Shown: piece by piece, positions 25,325 to 32,792 of the stretch
Numbering within the stretch: the first letter of the stretch is position 1
Layout: every line of letters starts with the position of its first letter
Origin: Acidobacteriota bacterium
GTDB lineage: Bacteria > Acidobacteriota > Terriglobia > Bryobacterales > Bryobacteraceae
DNA length: 55,121 bases
Direction: 5' to 3'
Assembly (NCBI GenBank): GCA_016213775.1
Contig: JACQZR010000112.1
Coordinates: 1 to 55,121, forward strand
The notes under the pieces: generated by a model
Database searches by the model: none
Told to the model about the DNA's origin: nothing
What the model saw: the letters and a program-made list of their open reading frames with translations, nothing else
Position numbers and translations under genes: made by a program

Positions 25325-27635
25325 CCTGGCCTCCTATTGCTTTCTGCAGCTTAAACGGCTTGCTAATGACGATCTCCTCCAGCAGCACCGTGAAGCGGTA
25401 ACCCTGGGCCGCGACACGCCCGGCAATCTCGTTTAAGACCGGGCGGTCCGAAGCTTCCATCCCGCGCCCGAGCGCGTATGTCATCAGCTTCTCCGTCAGG
25501 TTGCGCGTGAACATTGTCTGCTGCTGCTTCAACACCTGCTTGAGCTGCGCCGGAGTATGAAACGGTCCACTGCCCGGCAGCGTGCCGGAACTGTCGATGG
25601 GGAACACGCCGTCGCGGTCGCGCCAGGCACCGGAAGCGTCGTAGTTCTCCAGCCCGAAGCCGATCCCGTCCATCTGGTCATGGCAGACGGCGCAGCTTGG
25701 ATTGGCCCGATGCTGTTCCAGCCGTTTGCGCAGCGGGGCGTCCTTGCCGAGGTTGGCTTCCACCAGCGCGGGCACATCCGGAGGAGGAGGGGGCGGCGGT
25801 GTGCCGAGGAGATTCTCGAGCACCCACTTGCCGCGCAATACCGGCGAGGTCCGCGTCGCATAGGAAGACAGCATCAGCACCGATCCGTGCGTCAATACTC
25901 CACTCCGCCGCGAGCCATCCAGCGCTACGCGCTCGAAGCCTTCCCCCTTCACGCCACCCACGCCGTAGAACGCCGCCAGTGGGCCGTTCAAGAACGTGAA
26001 AGGCCCGTCGATCAGATCGAGAATGCTGCGATCTTCGCGCACGATGGCGCGAGCAAACAGCATCGTCTCGCGGTGCATCGATTCGATCAGCTCATCGTCC
26101 ACTATGGGGAAGTGCGCGGGATCGGGCTTGCGCTTATCCAGCGTGCGCAGCCCCAGCCACTGCCCGAAGAAATTCTCCACCAGTTGATCGGCGCGCGGAT
26201 CGGCCAACATGCGCCGCAACTCGCGCCGCATCTCCACCGGATCGCGCAGCGAGGCCCGGCGCAGCGTGTCGTCCGGCATGCTGCTCCAGAGGAAGTAGGA
26301 AAGCCGGGTCGCCAGTTCCTGACCGGCGAGCGCAAAAGCCTTCTCCGCGCCGCGCGGCTGGCGTTCGATGCGAAACAGGAAGTCCGGCGAGAGCAGGATC
26401 GCCTGCACCGCCACGCGAATGCTCTCGTCAAAGGAATCGCCTTTGGCGCGCACGGACGCGGCCAGCGCCAGCAGCGGCCCCAACTCGTCGCGGGTCACCG
26501 CACGGCGAAACGCGCGGCCGGCGAGCGACGCAATGATGCGCTCCGCGCAGGCAGGCGTCTGTTCCTTGCAAAGAAAGATCCGGGACCGGCTTGCCGGCGG
26601 CGTCGTGCTCGGGCGGAAGGGCCCGACGATGTCCAGATAGTCAATGAACAGTTTGCGGCGGCCATCCAGGTTGACGTTGTCGCGCGGATTCCCCATGCTC
26701 GCGTACTCGGGAAATGATGCCCGAAACGAATGCTCGCCGGCGGTGGCCTTGACGCGCACCAGCGCCTCCCCGTGGGCGTACTGATAGTCGACATTGCCCT
26801 CGACGATTTCTGAATAAACCTCACGGCCATCAAACGTTGTGATCATCTTCACCGGCGGATACGAAGTGCGGTTCAGCTCTTCGTACTCGCGATGCTCGGC
26901 TGGTGTGAGCTGCCGCTTCCCGCGCAGTTGTCTGTGCCGGGGCGTTGCCACATCGCGCGGCCGGTAGTTGCCTACGCGCATGCGAAGCTCGTACTCGCCC
27001 TCCACCGGAAAGCGGTATGTCCCGTAGAGCGCGCCGCGGTAGGAATAGGACAGCGCGCCGGGCGTAGGATCATCCTGCGACTTCTTGGTCATCAGGCGGA
27101 CGAGTTTAGCCGGCTGATTGGGAAATGTCTCGCCATACACGGCAACGCGCGAAAGCTGGCGCGCGGCGGCCATGTACTTCTCCATCAAAAGCGGCGAGAC
27201 GGACAACACATCGCCGATGCTGTCGAATCCGTAGCCGGCATCGTCCAATGGAAAGGCATCGGCGGGGCGCAGGGAGACACCCAGCAGGTCGCGCACCGTG
27301 TTGTTGTATTCGGCGCGATTCAACCGCCGCGCTGTAACCCGTCCCGGATCGGACGCAACATGCCCCAGACGCTCAGACAGCCATACGGTGACGGGCGCGA
27401 TCTCGGCGGCGGCCGGCGTGGGCTCACCGGGAGGCGGCATGCGTCCGCTGCTGATCCGATCGAGCACCTTCTCCCACACCGCATCGTTGACTTGGCCCGT
27501 TTGCAGCGTCAGGCCGGCCATCTGTTTGGCGTCGTTGTGACACGTCACGCAGTAGCGAGCAAAGAACGCGCTCGCCGAGGCCGGAATGCTCTGCGCCAAC
27601 GCGGGCAGGCACGCGAGCAGAGGCGAAAGAACCAC
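25302..27635 (-). CDS. DUF1592/DUF1588/DUF1585 (PSD1-type) cytochrome-like protein
   Basis: The 777-residue exported protein has a CVTCH haem-binding motif at residues 29-33 and a second, CAVCH, at about 648-652. Between them is the DUF1587-DUF1595-DUF1592-DUF1588-DUF1585 order typical of PSD1-type proteins (RRLNRAEYNNTVRDLLGV, RLSYFLWSSMPDD, FFGQWLGLR, LTHGSVLMLSSYATRTSP). It is presumably a periplasmic c-type cytochrome-like partner of DUF1552. GTG at 27635 is the first standard start, but no Shine-Dalgarno precedes it. A perfect AGGAGG lies ahead of an in-frame ATT at 27656 that would give a fuller signal peptide. Confidence 0.9.
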   Translation of the reverse strand: MVLSPLLACLPALAQSIPASASAFFARYCVTCHNDAKQMAGLTLQTGQVNDAVWEKVLDRISSGRMPPPGEPTPAAAEIAPVTVWLSERLGHVASDPGRVTARRLNRAEYNNTVRDLLGVSLRPADAFPLDDAGYGFDSIGDVLSVSPLLMEKYMAAARQLSRVAVYGETFPNQPAKLVRLMTKKSQDDPTPGALSYSYRGALYGTYRFPVEGEYELRMRVGNYRPRDVATPRHRQLRGKRQLTPAEHREYEELNRTSYPPVKMITTFDGREVYSEIVEGNVDYQYAHGEALVRVKATAGEHSFRASFPEYASMGNPRDNVNLDGRRKLFIDYLDIVGPFRPSTTPPASRSRIFLCKEQTPACAERIIASLAGRAFRRAVTRDELGPLLALAASVRAKGDSFDESIRVAVQAILLSPDFLFRIERQPRGAEKAFALAGQELATRLSYFLWSSMPDDTLRRASLRDPVEMRRELRRMLADPRADQLVENFFGQWLGLRTLDKRKPDPAHFPIVDDELIESMHRETMLFARAIVREDRSILDLIDGPFTFLNGPLAAFYGVGGVKGEGFERVALDGSRRSGVLTHGSVLMLSSYATRTSPVLRGKWVLENLLGTPPPPPPPDVPALVEANLGKDAPLRKRLEQHRANPSCAVCHDQMDGIGFGLENYDASGAWRDRDGVFPIDSSGTLPGSGPFHTPAQLKQVLKQQQTMFTRNLTEKLMTYALGRGMEASDRPVLNEIAGRVAAQGYRFTVLLEEIVISKPFKLQKAIGGQDVQRASR

Positions 27636-27653
27636 GCGGATGGGCCAGTTCGG

Positions 27654-27670
27654 AATTGCAGCAACCTCCT
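27654..27670 (-). promoter_or_regulatory. Strong Shine-Dalgarno ahead of a possible ATT start
   Basis: On the minus strand AGGAGG (27670-27665) is followed after eight bases by ATT (27656-27654), in frame with the DUF1592 gene. Starting there adds seven residues and completes the n-region of the signal peptide. The standard GTG at 27635 is 29 bases from the AGGAGG, too far for normal initiation. ATT starts are rare, so this needs direct testing. Confidence 0.4.
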
Positions 27671-27721
27671 AGCCAATATACATCGCCAGGAGGCTGTTCG
27701 CGCCCGGACGCCATGTGGCGC

Positions 27722-28162
27722 TTACCGGCGCTCCACTCCAATGGAAGCCAACCGCTCACTCACACTCTTCAAGATCTTTGCCTGGTCGCGATCTTCAATC
27801 GCCAGTCCGGCGTGCCCATTCGCCAGGTGGACAATTACGACAATCTCCGGACGGGACCGCTCCCCATGTCCCATATGCAATGCGTGATCGAACGCCAGGA
27901 TTTCGCTGCTAACCTCGCCCGTCCGCTCTGGTTGGACCCACTCGGCGATTTCGTGCAGATCGGAGTAAGTCCGTTCACACTTTGGGCAACCGGCGCAGTA
28001 GTGAGGATGATCCATGTCCACAGCGCCACAGAGGTCGATTTCCACTCCGACTTTGAGCTTTCTGCCTTCCGTCGGAAGGTATTCCGGCCATATTTCGTAA
28101 CAAACATCGTGACGGCTCGCCAGCGCTTGCAGACGGTGCACGTCAACGGTTGGTGCAGTCAT
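27722..28162 (-). CDS. Unknown protein with Cys/His cluster
   Basis: The ATG at 28162 has GGGAGG eight bases upstream, which decides the start over an ATG at 28192; the product is 146 residues. I do not recognise a family. The middle contains HPHYCAGCPKCERTY, whose Cys and His spacing suggests a metal site. The N-terminal half has an EIWPEYL and KVGVEIDLCG pattern, and the C-terminal half is alpha/beta (PEIVVIVHLANGHAG). No signal peptide or membrane segment. It diverges from the FUSC transporter gene with only about 56 bases between starts, so the two may share control. Confidence 0.6.
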   Translation of the reverse strand: MTAPTVDVHRLQALASRHDVCYEIWPEYLPTEGRKLKVGVEIDLCGAVDMDHPHYCAGCPKCERTYSDLHEIAEWVQPERTGEVSSEILAFDHALHMGHGERSRPEIVVIVHLANGHAGLAIEDRDQAKILKSVSERLASIGVERR

Positions 28163-28218
28163 ACGCAACACCTCCCATTGCTCCATTATCACGCTCCTGT
28201 TTGCCGTGCCAAAGGGGG

Positions 28219-30387
28219 ATGGGCGTTTGCGCTAAGATAGCCGCCATCGGCCCAATAGATCCGCAGAAGCTGCCCTCCACCGACGTCCAACACCGGCCAC
28301 TGGACGCGTTTTGGCGTGCACTGACACAGGTGGACAGCAAAAAGATCAACCTCTGGATGGGTCTGCGCAATGCCGTGGGGATTACCCTGCCGCTCGCGCT
28401 CGGCGTGCAGCTTGGGCAAGTGGATGCGGGGCTCATCGCCGCCACAGGCGCGCTGATGGTCACCGCCGGCGATGGTCTGGACTCTTACCGCAACCGGGCT
28501 GAGCGGATGATCGCGGCGAGCTGCGTGGTGGCGCTGGCGGTGCTGGTAGGCAGTCTCTCCGGAGGCCTCCCGGTGAGCCTGTCGCTGCTGCGGGTGGTGT
28601 GGGCATTCGCGGCCGGTTTCCTGGTCTGCCTTGGGCCGTCGGCAGGCGACATCGGGATGATCTCGCTGGTGGTCTTCCTCATTTATGGCGCGCAACAGTT
28701 GAGTCCGGCATCGGCCGCACAGGCCGGTCTGGTGGCCTTCGCGGGGGGCTTAGTGCAAACGGGCCTCTCGATTGCGCTCTGGCCGATTCGCGGATTCCAA
28801 CCCGTCCGCCGGACCATCGGTGAATTTTATGGAGAGCTGGCACGCGCCGCCACCGCTCCGTCCAACCCCGACGGCGCACCGCCGGCGAGCGTCGAGAGCA
28901 CGCAAGCGCAGGAAGCTCTGGAAACGCTATCGGGCGACCACCGCATGGAAGCCGAGCGGCTCTTCCTTCTCGTCGGGGAAGCCGAGCGCATTCGGATCGC
29001 TTTGTTCGCGCTGCGGCGTTGCCGCGTGCGGCTGCGGCGCGAATCGTATGGAGCACCACCGGCGGCGCGTCTGGACGCGTTCCTCGACGTCACTGCAAAG
29101 GTGCTTGCTTCGGTCTGCGGCGCGTTGCAAGGCGCATCACCGGCCAAGGATACAGGGCAGTGGCTGCAGGAATTGGTAGAGATCGCCGGGGAGATCCGCG
29201 CCACTGAAGACGCTTCGCGCCCACTGCTGGCCGAAACGCGCTTCCAGATGGACGCGCTGGCGGGCCAACTGCGCGCCGCCGTGGAAGTGTCGAGCCAGGC
29301 CTCTTCGCCTTCAGGGGACGGGCTGGCCGTGCGCGGGCAACGCGCTCCCTGGCAGCAGCAGTTCGACACGTGGGCGGCGACACTACGAGCCAACTTCTCC
29401 CTCGATTCGTCCGCTTGCCGCCACGGCATTCGCATGGCTATCTGCATCGCCATTGGCGAGTCCGTCGCCCAGACCTTCGCCATTCCGCGTTCCTACTGGT
29501 TGGGGATGACGATCGCGCTGGTGCTGAAACCGGACTTCGGCAACACCTTCAGCCGCGGCGCGCTCCGCCTGGCAGGCACCTATGCCGGGCTGCTGCTGGC
29601 GACGGTCCTCTTTCACACGTTCGCGCCGGGAGTGGAAGTGGTGTGCATCGGCGTGCTGGCGTTCTTGCAGCTCACCGTCGGACGAGCGAACTATGGCATC
29701 CTCGTCACCGTGATCAGCGCCCTGATCGTGTACCTGTTCTCTGTGAGCGGTGTCACGCCAAAGGACGTGATCGCCACCCGTGCGCTGAACACCACCATCG
29801 GCGGCGCGCTCGCGCTGGTGATCTACACCATCTGGCCGACGCGCGAACAGACGCAGGCGCCGCTGGCCTTCGCACAAATGCTCGAAGACTACCGCATCTA
29901 CTTCCAGGCGGTATCGCGCGCCTGCCTGGAATGCCGCGCTCTGGCCCCTCACGAACTGGACAAGCTGCGGGCCAACGGGCGGCGCGCGCGATCGAACGTG
30001 GAGACATCGGTGGACCGGCTGGGCGCCGAACCCTACATCTCCCACGAGGAGCTGCGATTGTTCCATGCCATGCTGGCGAGCTCGCACCGCTTCATTCGCG
30101 CCGTGATGGCGATGGAGGCCGGGCTCGCTTCGCAGAAACCTCCGCAGGAGGAGTTCCGCGTGTTCGCGCACGATCTGGAAAAGGTCCTCTATTTCCTGGC
30201 GGCGCGCTTCCGCGGCTCCCTTGTCCCGCCCGCAAGCCTGCCCGATTTGCGCGAGGATCATCACCGGCTGCTCGCCGCCGCGGAGAGTGGGCAATCCTCA
30301 CTGCTGATCACGGAAACAGACCGCATGACAAACGGCTTGAACACCCTCGCCGGGCAGGTTTTCCGCTGGGCGGAGAGGCGCGCTTAG
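28219..30387 (+). CDS. FUSC-family (YccS/aromatic-acid-exporter-like) membrane protein
   Basis: The roughly 722-residue protein has two membrane blocks of about six helices each. The first is around residues 50-200 (VGITLPLALGVQLGQVDAGL) and the second at about 400-550 (FAIPRSYWLGMTIALVLKPD and ALVIYTIWPTREQ). They are separated by a soluble helical region and followed by a helical tail. This is the FUSC layout of YccS/AaeB-type proteins, proposed to export aromatic acids or other organic anions. The start is uncertain: the ATG at 28219 has no well-spaced Shine-Dalgarno. Its stop overlaps the stop of the convergent nuclease-like gene. Confidence 0.8.
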   Translation: MGVCAKIAAIGPIDPQKLPSTDVQHRPLDAFWRALTQVDSKKINLWMGLRNAVGITLPLALGVQLGQVDAGLIAATGALMVTAGDGLDSYRNRAERMIAASCVVALAVLVGSLSGGLPVSLSLLRVVWAFAAGFLVCLGPSAGDIGMISLVVFLIYGAQQLSPASAAQAGLVAFAGGLVQTGLSIALWPIRGFQPVRRTIGEFYGELARAATAPSNPDGAPPASVESTQAQEALETLSGDHRMEAERLFLLVGEAERIRIALFALRRCRVRLRRESYGAPPAARLDAFLDVTAKVLASVCGALQGASPAKDTGQWLQELVEIAGEIRATEDASRPLLAETRFQMDALAGQLRAAVEVSSQASSPSGDGLAVRGQRAPWQQQFDTWAATLRANFSLDSSACRHGIRMAICIAIGESVAQTFAIPRSYWLGMTIALVLKPDFGNTFSRGALRLAGTYAGLLLATVLFHTFAPGVEVVCIGVLAFLQLTVGRANYGILVTVISALIVYLFSVSGVTPKDVIATRALNTTIGGALALVIYTIWPTREQTQAPLAFAQMLEDYRIYFQAVSRACLECRALAPHELDKLRANGRRARSNVETSVDRLGAEPYISHEELRLFHAMLASSHRFIRAVMAMEAGLASQKPPQEEFRVFAHDLEKVLYFLAARFRGSLVPPASLPDLREDHHRLLAAAESGQSSLLITETDRMTNGLNTLAGQVFRWAERRA

Positions 30388-31628
30388 TAACGGAACATCA
30401 CCCGTATCGGCCCCGGCCCTTCGGCAAGTCCGATGCGCTGCACCTCGATAACGCGCCGGAAGTAGCCCAGGATGCGCTCATTCGTGGGGTGATAGCGGAG
30501 CGCCGGCGCCGCCAGCAACAGGCGCGGGGCATCGCGGCGAATCGCCAATCCGGGAAAGTACCCGTATCGCGAGAAATCGTTGCGCTCCAGATGCCATTTG
30601 ACCCGCAGCCAGTAATCCAGCGCCTGCAAAGGTAAATGCACTGATTCAGTGGCCTTCAGCTCGATCACCGCCAACCGGCCCGTGTAGTCGATCGCCAGCA
30701 GATCGAGGATGCCGCGGTCTGGCCCGGAGAAGTTGGGCACCTGCCCGTAGACGGGATCGGGCCGCAAGTGGGCGTCGAGGGTTTCCAGTTGCGAGCGGAT
30801 CTGTTCCTCGATCATGGCTTCGGGAAGGAGCCGCGGCGCACGGTCTTCGCCGGGCGTGGCCGGGAGGTGCGTGTCGAGATTACCGCAATCGGTGAGATCC
30901 ACAGCCACGGTGCAGTCGGCTTCGTCAAAGGCGAAGAGCCGGTAGCACGCCACCTGCGGATCGAGACATTGCAGCCGCAGGCAAGTGGTTTGTTCGCGGC
31001 CATGCGGCACAAACAACACCAACCCACCGACATGTAACCCGCGCCCGGCGCGCCGCAGATAGTCGAGCCAGATGAGCCCGAAGCTGAGCACGCCGTCCAC
31101 ATCCGACCGCGGAGGCGCGGCGATGGCCGCCAGGTGCGCACCCTGGTATTTGATGAGCGCCCGCGGGTAGGCTGGACTGAGACTGTTTTCCAGATCCGCA
31201 TCGGTGTGCAAGCGTTCGATCCTGGCGCCCGGAAATTCGCGTTCCAGGAAATGCCGAAACCCCTGCGCAAACACAAGCCGGCGGCCTTTCTGCGCAATCC
31301 CGGCATTCGATGGCCGGAAGGCATCATATAAGACAAGCACACCCGGCTTGCCCCCAAACCGCTCCGTGGTCAGTTCCATGCGCTCACGGGTGAGAGACTT
31401 GATCCCGCGGATCTTGCGGCTGAGAAACGTGTCGTTGTTCCAGGCTTCGAGAATCAGCCATCCGCCGCTGGATTGGACCTGCCAGTTGACCGCGCCGTCG
31501 CTCACCAAGCCGATGGCCGGCTCCCCGCTTTCCAGTAATTGTGGCTGACGGCAATCGCGGACGAATTGCCGGATGGACTTCGCCAATGCGTCGAGTGGCG
31601 AAAGCATCGCCATCCCTGGCGTTGCCAT
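30384..31628 (-). CDS. Unknown protein with PD-(D/E)XK nuclease-like C-terminal motif
   Basis: The 414-residue protein has no signal or membrane segment. The N-terminal half contains an alpha/beta region (GWLILEAWNNDTFLSRKIRG, KPGVLVLYDAFRPSN). Around residues 305-325 it reads RGILDLLAIDYTGRLAVIE followed by LKA, giving Asp, then Glu-x-Lys on adjacent strands, the core of PD-(D/E)XK nucleases such as NucS/RecB-like proteins. A helix with QALDYWLRVKWHLE follows, as in that fold. A DNA-related function is therefore likely but unproven. It diverges from yggS with under 20 bases between starts and converges with the FUSC gene by a four-base overlap. Confidence 0.65.
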   Translation of the reverse strand: MATPGMAMLSPLDALAKSIRQFVRDCRQPQLLESGEPAIGLVSDGAVNWQVQSSGGWLILEAWNNDTFLSRKIRGIKSLTRERMELTTERFGGKPGVLVLYDAFRPSNAGIAQKGRRLVFAQGFRHFLEREFPGARIERLHTDADLENSLSPAYPRALIKYQGAHLAAIAAPPRSDVDGVLSFGLIWLDYLRRAGRGLHVGGLVLFVPHGREQTTCLRLQCLDPQVACYRLFAFDEADCTVAVDLTDCGNLDTHLPATPGEDRAPRLLPEAMIEEQIRSQLETLDAHLRPDPVYGQVPNFSGPDRGILDLLAIDYTGRLAVIELKATESVHLPLQALDYWLRVKWHLERNDFSRYGYFPGLAIRRDAPRLLLAAPALRYHPTNERILGYFRRVIEVQRIGLAEGPGPIRVMFRY

Positions 31629-31647
31629 ACTCTAATACAATCGGAAG

Positions 31648-32337
31648 TTGACGCCTCCTAGTTTAGTAAATTCCGGAATCAGCAGCAGATTGTCCGAAGT
31701 AGAAGACCGGCTCAGGCGAGTGCTGGCCCGTACGGGCCGCAAGCGCGAGGACATCACGCTGCTCGCCGTGACCAAGGTATTTCCGGCCTCGGAGATCGTG
31801 GATGCATACGCCCTTGGGCTACGCGAGTTCGGCGAAAACTACGTCCAGGAATTCTCCGGCAAACTCGCCGAGGTACAGCATTTGACCGACGCCCGCTTTC
31901 ACCTCATCGGACATTTGCAATCGAACAAGAGCCGCCGCGCCGCCGAGATTTTTCACTGCGTGCAAACGGTGGATTCCGCCAAACTCGCCCGCCGTCTGGA
32001 CGAAGTGGGACGGCCGTTGGACATCATGCTCGAAGTAAAGCTCTCGCACGAGGATGCGAAAGCTGGGGCAGCCGCGGCAGAACTTCCGTCCCTGATCGAG
32101 GCGGTGCGGGCGTGCCCGAACCTGAAACTGCGCGGGTTGATGACCATGCCGCCCTGGTCCGATGATCCGGAGGAGAGCCGCCCCTATTTCCGCAAGCTGG
32201 CGGAGCTAGCCCGCGCACACAGTTTGCCTGAGCTGTCCATGGGCATGTCGCACGATTTTGAAGCGGCGATCGAAGAAGGCTCGACGATGATCCGGGTTGG
32301 GACGGCGTTGTTCGGGAAGCGTGTGAAACCCGGCTAA
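31648..32337 (+). CDS. yggS: YggS/PLPBP-family pyridoxal-phosphate homeostasis protein
   Basis: The 229-residue product shows the alanine-racemase-like barrel of the YggS/PROSC family. ITLLAVTK carries the PLP lysine (Lys43 from this start), followed by FGENYVQEF, RFHLIGHLQSNKSR, LKLRGLMTMPP, ELSMGMSHDFEAAIEEGST and MIRVGTALFG. The family buffers pyridoxal phosphate and affects amino-acid and keto-acid balance. The frame begins at TTG 31648 with no clear Shine-Dalgarno; TTG at 31690 would give 215 residues, closer to the usual N-terminus. The last codon overlaps the end of the bacilliredoxin gene. Confidence 0.9.
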   Translation: MTPPSLVNSGISSRLSEVEDRLRRVLARTGRKREDITLLAVTKVFPASEIVDAYALGLREFGENYVQEFSGKLAEVQHLTDARFHLIGHLQSNKSRRAAEIFHCVQTVDSAKLARRLDEVGRPLDIMLEVKLSHEDAKAGAAAAELPSLIEAVRACPNLKLRGLMTMPPWSDDPEESRPYFRKLAELARAHSLPELSMGMSHDFEAAIEEGSTMIRVGTALFGKRVKPG

Positions 32338-32769
32338 GCGCTCGCCTTAGCGCAATGCCGTTCGAACGCCTCGGTGAGCGTCTGAGCGATCTGGAAGGCG
32401 TCGCGCGATTCGATGTCGCGGCGGTGCAGCCATAAACGCGGGCTCGCCATTCACAAACAAAGCCATTGAAGGCGAAGACGGTGGGAAGGCCGCGAGCTTG
32501 TTTCCCCGCAGATGATCGACGGCATCCTCGTCGGCGCCCGCGAACACGGTGATGGCTTTGTCGGGGCGGTTGGCCCCACGCAACGCCATTCCCACGGCGG
32601 GGCGCGCTTTGCCAGCCGCGCACCCGCACACCGAGTTCACGATCACGAGAACAGTGCCGCTGGCGGGGTTTAGGGCCGCATCCACGGCTTCCGGCGTCCG
32701 AGCTTCTTCCACGCCATACTGGACGAGGTCCTGGCGCATGCCAACAATCAGGTGTTCGGGATAAGGCAT
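32334..32769 (-). pseudogene. BrxA/BrxB-type bacilliredoxin with a one-base frameshift
   Basis: The reading frame from ATG 32769 encodes the bacilliredoxin (YphP/YqiW) pattern. It includes NSVCGCAAGKARPA with the CGC active site (Cys48, Cys50), ITVFAGADEDAV and SSPSMALFVNGEP. It then shifts into unrelated residues and stops at 32347. Dropping one base from the GGG at 32440-32442 restores RLWLHRRDIESRDAFQIAQ followed by TLTEAFERHC, the expected family C-terminus, ending at a TAG at 32334-32336. Length would then match the usual 144 or so residues. So either the gene carries a +1 insertion or the sequence has an indel. The repaired end overlaps the yggS stop. Bacilliredoxins remove bacillithiol or similar thiols from proteins. 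Confidence 0.8.
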
Positions 32770-32792
32770 AATCTGTACCTATTGTTACAGAT

